The notes beneath the pieces are model-generated. The model was not told the origin of the DNA and did not search any database. It worked only from the letters and a program-made list of their open reading frames with translations. Below, piece after piece: positions 49,241-58,523 of a stretch of 64,000 nucleotides of DNA (the stretch's first letter is position 1; each line of letters starts with the position of its first letter). The stretch is from Saccharospirillum alexandrii (GTDB taxonomy: Bacteria > Pseudomonadota > Gammaproteobacteria > Pseudomonadales > Natronospirillaceae), in assembly GCF_004000275.1 (NCBI RefSeq), contig NZ_RCIP01000005.1:248440-312439 (forward strand). The letters run 5' to 3'. The position numbers were made by a program, and so were the translations under genes.

Positions 49241-50575
49241 TCATTCCTGACCTAACCGATCCACCCAGCGCCGACACCAATACAAACCTGCCAGCCCTAT
49301 CATCGCACTGCCCACACCCTGGCCAATCAGCACGCCTGGTGCACCGAACCAGTGAGCGCCCAGCCACACGAAGGGAATAGTAAACACTGTGGCCTTGAGT
49401 ACATTAAACAGGGTTGAGGTTTTGGGGGCGCCCAGGTTGTTGAACAGGGCGTTGGTTACAAAGGTGATGCCGTTGAAGACGAACACCGCACTCAACCCCA
49501 GCGTGAACCAGCGAATCAGTTCAGCGGCCTGGCTCGAGGCCTGGAACAACCAGATAATCGGCTGTGTCAGCGCCGCCAGGGCAAGGCACACCACCAGGCA
49601 GTAGCGCAACACAAAACGGACGGATTCAGTGAGCACATCGGTAACCCGGTCGTAAGCGCCAGCACCCCAGTTCTGCCCTGCAATAGGCCCAACCACGCCA
49701 GATAACGCAAACAATGCAACGAAAGCTACTTGCTGCAAGCGGGTGATGATGGCGAAGCCTGCCACAGCGGCATCGCCGAACTGGGCCATGGCGGCTGTTA
49801 CAAAGGCCAGGCCGATGGGTGTCGCCAGGTTGGTGAGTACGGAAGGCACGGCAATGCTGCTGATGGTGGGGAAGTCTCGCGGTACTGCTTTTGCGCCGGG
49901 CCAGGATAGCATTCGGTACTGATGCAATTTGAACAGGCCGTAACCGAAGATGGTTAGCCGGGCGGCTGCGCTCGCAATGGCCGCCCCGGTTAGATCGAGG
50001 TTCATGCCGAAAATCAGAATCGGGTCGAGTATGGCATTCACGATGGCGCCGCTCAGCGTGACCCAGAGCGCGCCCCTGGCATCCCCTTTGGCCCGCATCA
50101 CGCCACCAGCTGCCATGCCAATGGAGACCGGAACAAAGGTGGGCAGAATGATGGCAAGGTAGTTGGAGGCCTGGTCCAGCGTATAGCCCTGGGCACCCAG
50201 TAACGCCAGTATCGACTCTCGCCACAGCCAGACAGAGCCGGCGACCAGGGTGGTAATGATGAGGATCAAAACGAAGCTGCTGGCGATCAATTCGCGCGCG
50301 CGGTCGACTTGGTTGGCTCCCAAAGCCCGTGAGACGGTAGCGCCCACGGCGATGGTCAGGCCAATGCTCAGCGATTGGCAAAAGAACAGGATAGACGCCG
50401 CAAACCCCACGGCGGCGGCCAGCTCGCGCTCGCCGAGCAGGGAAATGAAGAACAGGTCGACAAAATCGACAGCGAACAACGCCAGCAAGCCGAGCCCGCC
50501 AGAGATCGTCATGCGATGAATGTGGGTCGAGACTGGCCCGGAGAGGTAGCCGGCTGGGGCGTTGGAGGTGGTCAT
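49241..50575 (-). CDS. MATE family multidrug efflux transporter
   Basis: A 444-aa inner-membrane protein with twelve membrane segments. Both MATE halves are visible, for example FAVDFVDLFFISLLGERELAAAVGF near the N-terminus, QSLSIGLTIAVGATVSRALGA, and in the second half GFAIITRLQQVAFVALFALSGVVGPIAGQNWGA. It exports cationic drugs or metabolites driven by Na+ or H+. The start at 50575 is preceded by a weak GGAA site. It stands alone between accessory genes. Confidence 0.9.
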   Translation of the reverse strand: MTTSNAPAGYLSGPVSTHIHRMTISGGLGLLALFAVDFVDLFFISLLGERELAAAVGFAASILFFCQSLSIGLTIAVGATVSRALGANQVDRARELIASSFVLILIITTLVAGSVWLWRESILALLGAQGYTLDQASNYLAIILPTFVPVSIGMAAGGVMRAKGDARGALWVTLSGAIVNAILDPILIFGMNLDLTGAAIASAAARLTIFGYGLFKLHQYRMLSWPGAKAVPRDFPTISSIAVPSVLTNLATPIGLAFVTAAMAQFGDAAVAGFAIITRLQQVAFVALFALSGVVGPIAGQNWGAGAYDRVTDVLTESVRFVLRYCLVVCLALAALTQPIIWLFQASSQAAELIRWFTLGLSAVFVFNGITFVTNALFNNLGAPKTSTLFNVLKATVFTIPFVWLGAHWFGAPGVLIGQGVGSAMIGLAGLYWCRRWVDRLGQE

Positions 50576-50704
50576 AAACTATTCCGGAAAGGTGATGGCT
50601 CAGGCACGATCATTGGTCTACGCGCCAGTTCTAGGCATGGTTCATCGGTCTATTGGGCTCAAGGCTATTGCTGGCATGCGGCAAGATGCCACATTTGGAG
50701 TGGC

Positions 50705-50752
50705 TGGTCACTTACCAGTTTGGTGAGGGGTATGCGTTCTGGTGAGTGACCA
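50705..50752. repeat. 14-bp inverted repeat with 20-base spacer
   Basis: Arms TGGTCACTTACCAG (50705-50718) and CTGGTGAGTGACCA (50739-50752) pair with one mismatch. It is upstream of the MATE gene start, about 130 bp away, and could be an operator. Confidence 0.5.
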
Positions 50753-50850
50753 TTGAGATTTGACGGCGATATCGTTGCGATACCGATCCAGTTTAAAACC
50801 CTTTTCTGGTTAGCCGGGCTCGGCTGAGTCAATGAAAACGGGAGCCCAAG

Positions 50851-50873
50851 ATTTCGGGCTCCGTCGCATAAAG
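50851..50873 (-). terminator. Terminator of the 135-aa membrane-protein gene
   Basis: Stem GGAGCCC/GGGCTCC; read on the minus strand it is followed by CGTTTTC. It lies a few bases after the stop at 50879. Confidence 0.6.
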
Positions 50874-50878
50874 ACCAG

Positions 50879-51286
50879 CTATCTAGCCACTTTGAATGCC
50901 TTAAGCATCCGGCCATTGAACCAGGCTGTTGCCGAGAGCAACGCTGCTACTACCAAAGTTAATATGGGAGCAAGGCCACTTTCCTGGCCCTGGATGAATG
51001 AGATAACACCAACTGCAAGCAGTAACGCAGACAAAACCAGCAAAGCATAACTGCCAACATATAACACTACGGACCAGCGGCGATGCAGCATGTTGATAAG
51101 CAACCACCCGAACAGGCAGGGAGCGATAAAGAATATGGCGGATCTTGCACCAAGCAGGCTGAGGGCGTCTGAGAAGCCAATAGCCTGAGCGGCGTTGATG
51201 AAGGGCAGAGTTACTCTAACCGTCAGTAGCCATAGCGATAGTGCACAAAATAAAGCGTTGAAAGTGATGAGGATGTTTCTGTTCAT
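50879..51286 (-). CDS. Hypothetical four-span membrane protein, 135 aa
   Basis: Four hydrophobic segments are clear (ILITFNALFCALSLWLLTV, AIFFIAPCLFGWLLINML, VVLYVGSYALLVLSALLLAVGVI and ILTLVVAALLSATAWF) with short loops and basic ends. It starts after AAAGGGAA. No family is recognised. It is between the MATE pump gene and the toxin/immunity modules, on the same strand as both, but has its own terminator. Confidence 0.68.
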   Translation of the reverse strand: MNRNILITFNALFCALSLWLLTVRVTLPFINAAQAIGFSDALSLLGARSAIFFIAPCLFGWLLINMLHRRWSVVLYVGSYALLVLSALLLAVGVISFIQGQESGLAPILTLVVAALLSATAWFNGRMLKAFKVAR

Positions 51287-51513
51287 TTGGGTTCCCTTTG
51301 GTTTTTTCAGTTAAATTATCAATTCGAGACGCATTTTCCTTGCATCCAGAAGTTTAGTTGAAATGGTTGGCCAGTCACCGCTTGGGTGCGTATTGTCTCT
51401 ACGTTTCTAAGTTAGAAGTAGGGTCTTATAATCGCTACTTTAGGCATCTTTTGACAGTCTCCCGGTTATGCCGCGTTTAGAGGATCCTGCATGATTGCAG
51501 TCAATTATCGAAC

Positions 51514-51909
51514 TCATTGTATTCGCTCATCGGTATACCCTTCGATACGTTCAAGTGTAAGTAACCGAGATATGCAGGACATTACTTGGTCATCTTTCTC
51601 GTAAACGCTCAGCAATATACCTTCATCTGAGTTCTCCAGTCTCAAGCTGCAGATCATCCTTGGTTTCCATTTTAGAATTTTTAAATCCAATTCGACCGAT
51701 TGGCTAATGGTAAAGGTGGTGGCGTTACAGCCTTTTTTCTTCCATTTCTCAGGGTAATGTTTGGGTAGGGAAAGGTGGTTGAATTTTAAACTAACTGTTG
51801 GTCCATCAGAAAGAAGTATCGACGAAAGCTCTATATTCTCAGTCGAAAGCTCACCGCCAGTTGTCATTTCCAACATCTTAGGATTACTCAATAGCTTCAG
51901 TATACTCAT
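51514..51909 (-). CDS. Probable immunity protein of the displaced Rhs tip (Imm50-like)
   Basis: A 131-aa soluble protein directly after the orphan toxin tip, 14 bases away, the place of an immunity gene. Sequence features such as TVSLKFNHLSLPKHYPEKW, KKGCNATTFTISQSVELDL and LKILKW resemble Imm50-type immunity proteins, and the general layout recurs in the protein at 52665. The family call is from memory of its pattern and is tentative. The DNA is AT-rich. It would bind and block the HNH/Endo VII-type tip next to it. Confidence 0.65.
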   Translation of the reverse strand: MSILKLLSNPKMLEMTTGGELSTENIELSSILLSDGPTVSLKFNHLSLPKHYPEKWKKKGCNATTFTISQSVELDLKILKWKPRMICSLRLENSDEGILLSVYEKDDQVMSCISRLLTLERIEGYTDERIQ

Positions 51910-51923
51910 GTTGTGGCCTTATA

Positions 51924-52653
51924 TCATATTGGAAAAGTGTAATGACCAGAAGTTCCAGGCACTTTCCCTGTTCTTTCCGCATTTCCGGTATGAGGATCAT
52001 ATGGCCGGACGTTGAAATGAGGTTGGGTTGCAGAACCAGTAAATTGGGAGTGGCCTGCAGAATGTTCTTGTATCACAACCCTTGATCCATCACTAAGTTG
52101 GTAATGATATTCCCGTGTTTTTAACGGAAGGAAGTCATTATCAAATATTTTATTGCCGTTCATATCCGTCATATCGACATGAACAACGTCTATTGGATCT
52201 TGTACCATTGGTATACCCAGGTCTCGTTTTGCCTCTCTAAATGCATCATGACGGCTATCTAAATGCTTGTCAGGAAGGATGCATTCTTTGCTGCTTAGCC
52301 CTAATGGATCTACATAACCCACCGGATTTGGGCAATAACGGTAAGCATTAAGCCCACCCATCAACCCTATCGGGTCCTGGCTGATGTATCGCCCCACATT
52401 GGGATCATAGAACCGGTAGCAGTTTTGATAAAGCCCCGACTCTACATCTTCATACTGCCCCTGCTGCCGCAACCCAGGATCGAACGGCAAACCAGTCACC
52501 GGGTGGGTGAGTGCGATATTGGTGTCTCTGGTCTTCCCATAAATCTCGTGATCGTTACTCCACGCTTCTTCACCTGTCTCGCGGCAGTACAGAGCCTTTG
52601 GAGTGCCAGCATGATCGCAGTCGATAGGGAGTGGACTGATCTGAAGGCTCAGT
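51924..52653 (-). pseudogene. Displaced (orphan) Rhs C-terminal tip with HNH/Endo VII toxin
   Basis: The frame is open from 52653 (after TAA) to 51924. Its first part repeats the end of the large Rhs protein almost exactly at DNA and protein level (from about DCDHAGTPKALY through the core end VDPLGL), beginning near 52627. After the junction it carries a different but related toxin: REYHY, VIQEHSAGH and PHFNVRP, then GHYTF. The only start is GTG 52499 inside the core. It is a stored alternative tip that can be joined to the full gene by recombination in the core; it is not expected to be expressed as a full Rhs protein. Confidence 0.85.
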
Positions 52654-52664
52654 AGTTATTCGTG

Positions 52665-53069
52665 TTATAAAGGTGGGTCGTCTTCTCCATCCAGGTGTAC
52701 ATCGCAACTTTGAAAAACCAATCCCGACACAGCTAAGTTCAATCGCCAATCACTTCCATTTTGAGATAAAGTTATCATTTGGCTTTCATTGCTAACAATC
52801 AGCTCACTATAAGATATTTTTGACCAGTCTGATGCGAACAAATCTTTAGTTTGCGATCCTAGAAGTTTAATCACGACTGTATTGTAGTCCTTACCCCATG
52901 TACCCCATTTTTTTACTGCTATTGTCGGCCTTTTTTTGGTATGAATGTTAATGGAGCATCTACCGCCAACATCTAAACAAAGCTGGCCAAGTTTGACCTC
53001 GGATAATATTCCATCAGGATAAAGCTGCTTTAGGAATTTGTTTCTGGAAATCATGTTAATTAGATTCAT
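52665..53069 (-). CDS. Immunity protein of the main Rhs toxin tip (Imm50-like)
   Basis: A 134-aa protein starting at ATG 53069, nine bases after the Rhs stop (a TTG at 53081 overlapping the stop is the alternative). Position and size identify it as the cognate immunity gene. The layout (VKLGQLCLDVGG, then PTIAVKKWGTWGKDYNTVVIKLLG, then SDWSKIS) resembles Imm50-type proteins and the protein at 51514, though direct identity is low. The DNA is AT-rich relative to the Rhs core. Loss should be lethal if the toxin is made; inference. Confidence 0.7.
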   Translation of the reverse strand: MNLINMISRNKFLKQLYPDGILSEVKLGQLCLDVGGRCSINIHTKKRPTIAVKKWGTWGKDYNTVVIKLLGSQTKDLFASDWSKISYSELIVSNESQMITLSQNGSDWRLNLAVSGLVFQSCDVHLDGEDDPPL

Positions 53070-53077
53070 CTGAGTGC

Positions 53078-56000
53078 TCAAAAGTTGTAGTGACCATGTG
53101 TGCCCGGAAAGCTGCCCGTATTTAAGTTGTCAATAGGCCGAACATTGAAATGGGGCTCTACACCACGATTTGGGGTTGCCTTTTGGTGACCTAAGCTGTG
53201 TTCTTGTATAGCGACATGCGTACCATCTGAATTGACATAATAGTATTCCCTGAAAGTAACAGGGATACCATTTTTATCAATGATCCTATTGTCATAACCG
53301 TCTTCTAGGTTTGGTCTTAGAACTCGATATGGCTCTTGTGACATTGGAATACCAGCATCTCTCTTGGCTTGTCTAAACGCATCTTGTCTGGATTCTCCCT
53401 GGTAGAAAGTCTTTTTGTTCTTTTCACATTCTTTGTTGGCCAGTCCAAGCGGGTCAACCCACTCCACCGGGTTTGGGGTGTACTGATAGGCATTAAGCCC
53501 ACCAAGCAACCCTATCGGGTCCTGATTAATATAGCGGCCTACATCTGGATCGTAGAATCGATAGCAGTTCTGGTAAAGCCCTGTCTCTACATCCTCATAC
53601 TGCCCCTGCTGCCGCAAACCCGGATCGAACGGTAAACCAGTCACCGGGTGGGTGAGTGCTATCTTGGTGTCTATGGTCTTCCCATAAATCTCGTGATCAC
53701 TACTCCACACCTCTTCCCCGGTCTCGCGGGAATACAGCGCCTTTGGGGTGCCTGCATGATCGCAGTCTACATCATGAAGCCCCAGGTTCTCGTCCCACAG
53801 TGCCACCGGCACATGGGTGCCCGGTTCGTAAAAATACACCCGGTTGTTTTTCGGTTTGAAGTCGGTGCCGATGTGGCGTACCTGGATGAGGGTTTGAGCC
53901 TGCCAGACGTAGGCTTCGCGGTAGCGTAGCTTGAATTCGGCCGGCTCCGGTTTTTTCTCCGGTTGGTGGCGGCTGTAGGGGTTTATAGGTTGTTCCGGCT
54001 CGGGGGTTACCCAGCCCTGGACGGCTTTGTCGATTCTGCGACCCAGGGCATCGTAGCGGAAGCTGAGGCGTTGTTGCAGGTCGCCGTTTTTGTAGTCTTC
54101 TATGCAAATCAGTTGGTGTTTGGCGTTGTAGCTGAGCCGTTGTTCGAGCTTTTTATTGGTGCCGCGTTGAATGCGGACCAGGTTGCCGTGTTCGTCGTAG
54201 TCAAAATGCCGGTCGCCGTGGAACGGGAGGCGGTTGTCGGGCAGGGTGTCCAGGCCTTCCGGAAGGCGGTTGCCGGCCGGGTCTGTCTGTTCTTTGTGAA
54301 CGGTTCGGGTGCTGTTGCCCAACAGCTGTTCTTCAACTTGGGTGAGTTGATCGATGGGGTCGTAGGCGAAGCGGCGTTGGCCCCGGTGTTGGTCGTCGAT
54401 CCGGTTGATGCGGCCGTGTTCGTCGAAGCCGTAGCGGCGGTCTTGCAGCGCGGTCGGCGTTGGGTTGTGCAGTGCCTCGGTTGGGTCTTGCGTGGGCCGG
54501 TCTGCGTCGGTCGCTTTTATACGGCGGTAACGGCTGAGGCGTTGTTCGGGGTCGTAGTCCCACAGCAGTTGGTGCGCGCCCTGGTGGCGTTCGGTGACCT
54601 GGCCCAGTTTGTTGAGCCGTTGCTCCAGCAAGGGGGTGTCGGGTTCGCCCCAGCGTTGCGGTTGGTCGGGCAGGCTGACGCCGATGCGTTTTAGAGTGCC
54701 ATCGAGGTGCCAGTTGTAACTTTGCTGCCAGCCGGGTTGGGTGAAGTCGTCGTGCAGGGTGGGCCATTTCTGACCACTGAGCTTGGCGACGGTGGCGCTG
54801 TGATGCACGTTGCTCAACTGCCCTTGAGCGTTGTAATAAAGTTGCTGACGGTGACTGTAGGTGCGTACCTGGTTCGTCCAGGCGGGGAAGTCCTGGCCGA
54901 TGTGGTCGAGTGTTAGGCGGCCGGCCGCGTCATATTCAAACTGGTGGTCTGCGTGTTCGTTGCGGGCCTTTATCAACTGCCCTGTGGCGCTGTAGTGGTA
55001 TTCGGTCCATGTAGTGGCGTCTTGCCGGTCGGCGTGTTGGTAGTGCTCGCGAATGAGTTGGCCGAGGGCATTGCGTTCGAAGGTGGCCGTTATTGGGCCT
55101 TCGCTGAGGCCGATGAGGTGGCCGGCGTCATTGTAGTGGTAGTCGGTGGTGCGACCGTCGACGCCGATCTCCCGGGTCAGTCGTTCGCAGCCGTCGTATT
55201 CGAAACGGTGCGCCTGGCCGTTGCCGTTGATGACAGCGGTGAGGTTGCGTTCGGTGTCGTACTGGTAGCGAATTTCCTGGCCGTTGGGCAAGATTTTGGC
55301 TTCGGGCTGGGCGAAGGGGCCGTAGCGCAGTTGGGTGGTGCGGCCGCCGGGGTCGGTTTGGCCGATTAGGCGCCCGGCGGTGTCGTAGTCGTAACGCCAG
55401 GCCTGGTTGTGTTCGTTTAGTTGGGTGATCAGTCGGCCGTTGTCGTCGTACTGGAAGTGTTGTTGCTGGCCGTTTTGGTCGATGCGGGTGTGCAACCGGC
55501 CCTGGTCGTCGTAGTCGAACCGGGTGTCGGCAATTGTGGTGATGCGTGGGTCGGCCAGTAGATAGGCGGCGCGCTCCTCGGGTAGGCGGTTCCAATCGTC
55601 GGGGAGCAAGGGAGCTGTTTCGCCTTCACGAGCGTCGGTCACCAGGCACAGGTGGCGGGCGAGTTGGCCGCTGCGTTCGTCCCAGAGGTAGCGGTTTTCT
55701 CGGCCTTGTGGGTCGCGGTGGGCGATTAGGTGGTCGCCCGCGTAGGCCCAGCGTTCCTCTGTGCCGTCCGGGTGACGCAGGGCGGTTAGATGTCCTTCGC
55801 TGTTGTAGTCGTATTGGGTGCGTCGGCCGAGCGGGTCGATGATCTGGCTCGGCTGCTGGCTGTCGCTCCAGTAGTGCAGGCGCACGTCGTGGCCGAGGGC
55901 ATCGGTGCGTTTTACCAGGCGGTCGCGGGCGTCGTACTCGAAGCGGGTGGCGTTGCCGAGTGGGTCGGTGTGGGCTTGCAGTTGGCTCCGGCTGTTGTAT

Positions 56001-58339
56001 TCCCAGCACTCAACGCTGCCATCGGGCCGGGTGCGTTGCGTCAGGTGGCCTTCGGTATCGAACACGAAGGTCTCGGTATAGCCCCGGCCGTCGGTTGAGG
56101 TGCTGGTGCGCTGCTCGGGGTGCCATTCGAAGCGGTAGTCGTAGTCACCGCTGTCGGCGTATTGCCGGGTGCAGCGAGCCGTGGGGCCGGTGCCATCCCA
56201 TTCGAAACGAAAGGTCAGGCCGGTGGCGGTGCATCTTAGCTGAAACAGATGGTGGTGGTAGCGGTAGTGTTCCACCTGGCCACTGTGGTTCCGGGCGGCA
56301 ATAAGGTCGCCGGTCTGGTCCAGTCGGTAGTGTGCCAGGGTGCGCTCAGGGGCATGTTCGTGTGCTCGACCGCTAATGCGGTGCCAGCCGTGTCGACCGG
56401 TGTGGAAGTGTAGCCGGGCACCCCAGCTGGCGGTGGCGCGAATCAGGCGGCCCAGGCCGCTGTCGGTATCGTCGTGGTGCAGTGCCCAGCGGTGGGTGCG
56501 GTCTGGCGTGCTCAGTTGGCTTAGCCGCCACCGGTCCGGTTGCTGAGGGTCGGGCTCGAAGTGGTGAACCACGCCTGCCTGACGCAGGCTGAGGGCGTCG
56601 CCAAAGCGACTGATGACTGTACCGTTCTGGTTGCGCCAGCGTTGGCGGTCTGCAGGCAGTGGAAAGCGGATGGACGCGCCTTCGGCATCCCGATGTACCA
56701 GTTCGCCATCTTTTAACGTCAGGCTCTGGTCGAATGGGTGGCTCCAGCCGAAACCGAGGTCTCCCTTGCGAGCGCTGGCGGTGCTGCGGTAGAGGCGTTT
56801 CCACACCAGGGGCAGCGGGCCGCCGAGTTCAAAATCAACCTGGGAAAACAGTTCTTCCCCGGTGAGCATGTTGATCGGGTCGCCGCAGGTGGTGCTGTTG
56901 GCTTCGCACAGGGTGGATTCGTCGGTTTCGGTGGTGCTTTGTGAGTGAGTGTCTGTTTCGTTGGGGCGGGCCAGTGTTGCGGTCGGAATGCTGGACTGGC
57001 CGGTGTGGTTCTGTTCCGGGCTTTGCAGGCGAACCTGGTCGTAGCGTCGTTCAATAATACCTGTTGGCAGAAGGTGATAGATGCGGCGCAGTGTGCCAAT
57101 GCAGTCGGTGAAGTACCGTGAGTATTTGATTGCGGCAGCAGAACCGGCCACGGCTGCTGCCGCGCCAGCCGTGAGTGCGGTAGCAACGGCGAGCGCAATG
57201 GCGAAGAGGATGTCGAAGGCGAGGGCGCCCAGGGCTTCGACTTTCTCGACTGTGCTCATCGATTCGAAAAAGCGTTTTGGGAAGCTGACCAGCAGGTCCC
57301 AGGTCTCTTCGTCGGTAGCCAGCCACTTGAGCACGGTATAGGCCTTTTGGGCCTGATCCATGGCGTGGCCTGCTTCGGTGACTACATAGGCGAAGTCGTC
57401 TTCGAGTTCTTCCAGTGAATAGCCATCGGCCAGTTTTGAATACAGTGCGCTGCTGGCGCTGGCCAGGGTGTCAGCGGTGCCGGTGACGATATCGACGGTG
57501 GTGCTGGCCAGGTCTTTGGTGCTGTCCCAGAGGGAAACCATGAACGCGCCGGTGAGGATCAGCCCCTGTTCGAGGTAATTACTCTCGGCCAGCAGGTCAT
57601 CCATGATCTGTTTGCGGTCGGAGCGTTCATTGATGATGTTGTCGAGCAGGGTGGCCAGTTCTCGGCGCAGTTGGGGCAGCCGGGAATGATCGGCCTGATA
57701 CAGAATGGTGGCTTCGCCTGCGGGCAGGTTGTACAGCGTAGCTTCACCCTGTTCATTCAAGCGGCCACGGTATTCCTGGTTCTGCAGGGTGACGGTGTAT
57801 TGGATGTCAGCCACCGGTTCGCCCTGGTCGTCGAGGTAGCTCAGGTGCAGGTCGTGATCGGTGCGGGTGCCTTCTGGCTGGTAGGTTTGAATCGCCTCGG
57901 CTTCTTGCTGGTTTGCGGAAGGTCGGTCGCCTGCGGGTGCAGCGGTTGAGCCGCTGCCGGAGCGAGCGGTTCGGTTTGGGTTGGACGGTACTTTTTCCAG
58001 GCAAACCCAGCGCTCGGTTGTGCCGGCAACACGGCCCCGGGTTGCTTCCCAGCGGCCGCGCCGGTTAAGGGTAAAGAAACGGGTGCGCTCATTGGCCGTC
58101 AGATAACGGGCTTCTTCGGGGCTGAGCAAAGTCCAGGCGGACCAGTGCGGGTTCAACTGATTACGAATGGCCGGGGGAAGGTCGGCGACAGCCTGGCGGT
58201 TGCCTCGTGGGCGGACCGGTTCGGAAGATGTACCGGATGCAGAGGCTTCATTCAGCGGATCGTTTGACTGTTGCCAGGCGTTGTTGGATGCCCCGGGGGT
58301 GTTGTCACCCCAGGGGTCGTAGCTGAATTCGTCGCTCAT
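53078..58339 (-). CDS. Rhs polymorphic toxin with HNH/Endo VII-type C-terminal tip
   Basis: A 1753-aa Rhs protein. The N-terminal part (1-160) is unassigned and Gln/Pro-rich. Residues about 165-235 form an Ig-like/regulatory domain seen in T6SS-associated effectors. A hydrophobic region lies at 370-403 (FDILFAIALAVATALTAG). A DUF6531-type domain starts near CGDPINMLTGEE (486), followed by YD repeats (about 700-1450) that form the cage. The core ends with GRYINQDPIGLLGGLNAY and DPLGL (about 1632). The 120-residue tip carries REYYY, IQEHSLGH and PHFNVRP, a conserved Glu/His set like HNH/Endo VII (EHHH-type) nucleases. No PAAR domain, VgrG or T6SS gene is nearby. Confidence 0.92.
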   Translation of the reverse strand: MSDEFSYDPWGDNTPGASNNAWQQSNDPLNEASASGTSSEPVRPRGNRQAVADLPPAIRNQLNPHWSAWTLLSPEEARYLTANERTRFFTLNRRGRWEATRGRVAGTTERWVCLEKVPSNPNRTARSGSGSTAAPAGDRPSANQQEAEAIQTYQPEGTRTDHDLHLSYLDDQGEPVADIQYTVTLQNQEYRGRLNEQGEATLYNLPAGEATILYQADHSRLPQLRRELATLLDNIINERSDRKQIMDDLLAESNYLEQGLILTGAFMVSLWDSTKDLASTTVDIVTGTADTLASASSALYSKLADGYSLEELEDDFAYVVTEAGHAMDQAQKAYTVLKWLATDEETWDLLVSFPKRFFESMSTVEKVEALGALAFDILFAIALAVATALTAGAAAAVAGSAAAIKYSRYFTDCIGTLRRIYHLLPTGIIERRYDQVRLQSPEQNHTGQSSIPTATLARPNETDTHSQSTTETDESTLCEANSTTCGDPINMLTGEELFSQVDFELGGPLPLVWKRLYRSTASARKGDLGFGWSHPFDQSLTLKDGELVHRDAEGASIRFPLPADRQRWRNQNGTVISRFGDALSLRQAGVVHHFEPDPQQPDRWRLSQLSTPDRTHRWALHHDDTDSGLGRLIRATASWGARLHFHTGRHGWHRISGRAHEHAPERTLAHYRLDQTGDLIAARNHSGQVEHYRYHHHLFQLRCTATGLTFRFEWDGTGPTARCTRQYADSGDYDYRFEWHPEQRTSTSTDGRGYTETFVFDTEGHLTQRTRPDGSVECWEYNSRSQLQAHTDPLGNATRFEYDARDRLVKRTDALGHDVRLHYWSDSQQPSQIIDPLGRRTQYDYNSEGHLTALRHPDGTEERWAYAGDHLIAHRDPQGRENRYLWDERSGQLARHLCLVTDAREGETAPLLPDDWNRLPEERAAYLLADPRITTIADTRFDYDDQGRLHTRIDQNGQQQHFQYDDNGRLITQLNEHNQAWRYDYDTAGRLIGQTDPGGRTTQLRYGPFAQPEAKILPNGQEIRYQYDTERNLTAVINGNGQAHRFEYDGCERLTREIGVDGRTTDYHYNDAGHLIGLSEGPITATFERNALGQLIREHYQHADRQDATTWTEYHYSATGQLIKARNEHADHQFEYDAAGRLTLDHIGQDFPAWTNQVRTYSHRQQLYYNAQGQLSNVHHSATVAKLSGQKWPTLHDDFTQPGWQQSYNWHLDGTLKRIGVSLPDQPQRWGEPDTPLLEQRLNKLGQVTERHQGAHQLLWDYDPEQRLSRYRRIKATDADRPTQDPTEALHNPTPTALQDRRYGFDEHGRINRIDDQHRGQRRFAYDPIDQLTQVEEQLLGNSTRTVHKEQTDPAGNRLPEGLDTLPDNRLPFHGDRHFDYDEHGNLVRIQRGTNKKLEQRLSYNAKHQLICIEDYKNGDLQQRLSFRYDALGRRIDKAVQGWVTPEPEQPINPYSRHQPEKKPEPAEFKLRYREAYVWQAQTLIQVRHIGTDFKPKNNRVYFYEPGTHVPVALWDENLGLHDVDCDHAGTPKALYSRETGEEVWSSDHEIYGKTIDTKIALTHPVTGLPFDPGLRQQGQYEDVETGLYQNCYRFYDPDVGRYINQDPIGLLGGLNAYQYTPNPVEWVDPLGLANKECEKNKKTFYQGESRQDAFRQAKRDAGIPMSQEPYRVLRPNLEDGYDNRIIDKNGIPVTFREYYYVNSDGTHVAIQEHSLGHQKATPNRGVEPHFNVRPIDNLNTGSFPGTHGHYNF

Positions 58340-58523
58340 GCGTCCTTGTGTCCTTTTAGGCTTCCGTGCGACAACGTGCTGCTTGGAATCGGTTCGAAAT
58401 ATCAGAAAGCGGGGAGCTTACCGGGGTGTTTGGTCTAGACCAATGGTGTGGGGGAGGCGGTGCGTGTTTATGTGATGGATTGCACGAAGTTTGTGGGAAT
58501 TGGTTACATCGTTGTGAGGGCGC

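Larger units (their letters stand above)
50576..50878. other. 303-base intergenic region with an inverted repeat and a terminator
   Basis: It holds a long inverted repeat at 50705-50752 and a terminator for the membrane-protein gene at 50851-50873. The rest shows no gene. Confidence 0.5.

Noticed and set aside
53963-54694. Plus-strand frame inside the Rhs gene
   Set aside because: It is Val/Ala-rich antisense of the YD repeats with no start signal.
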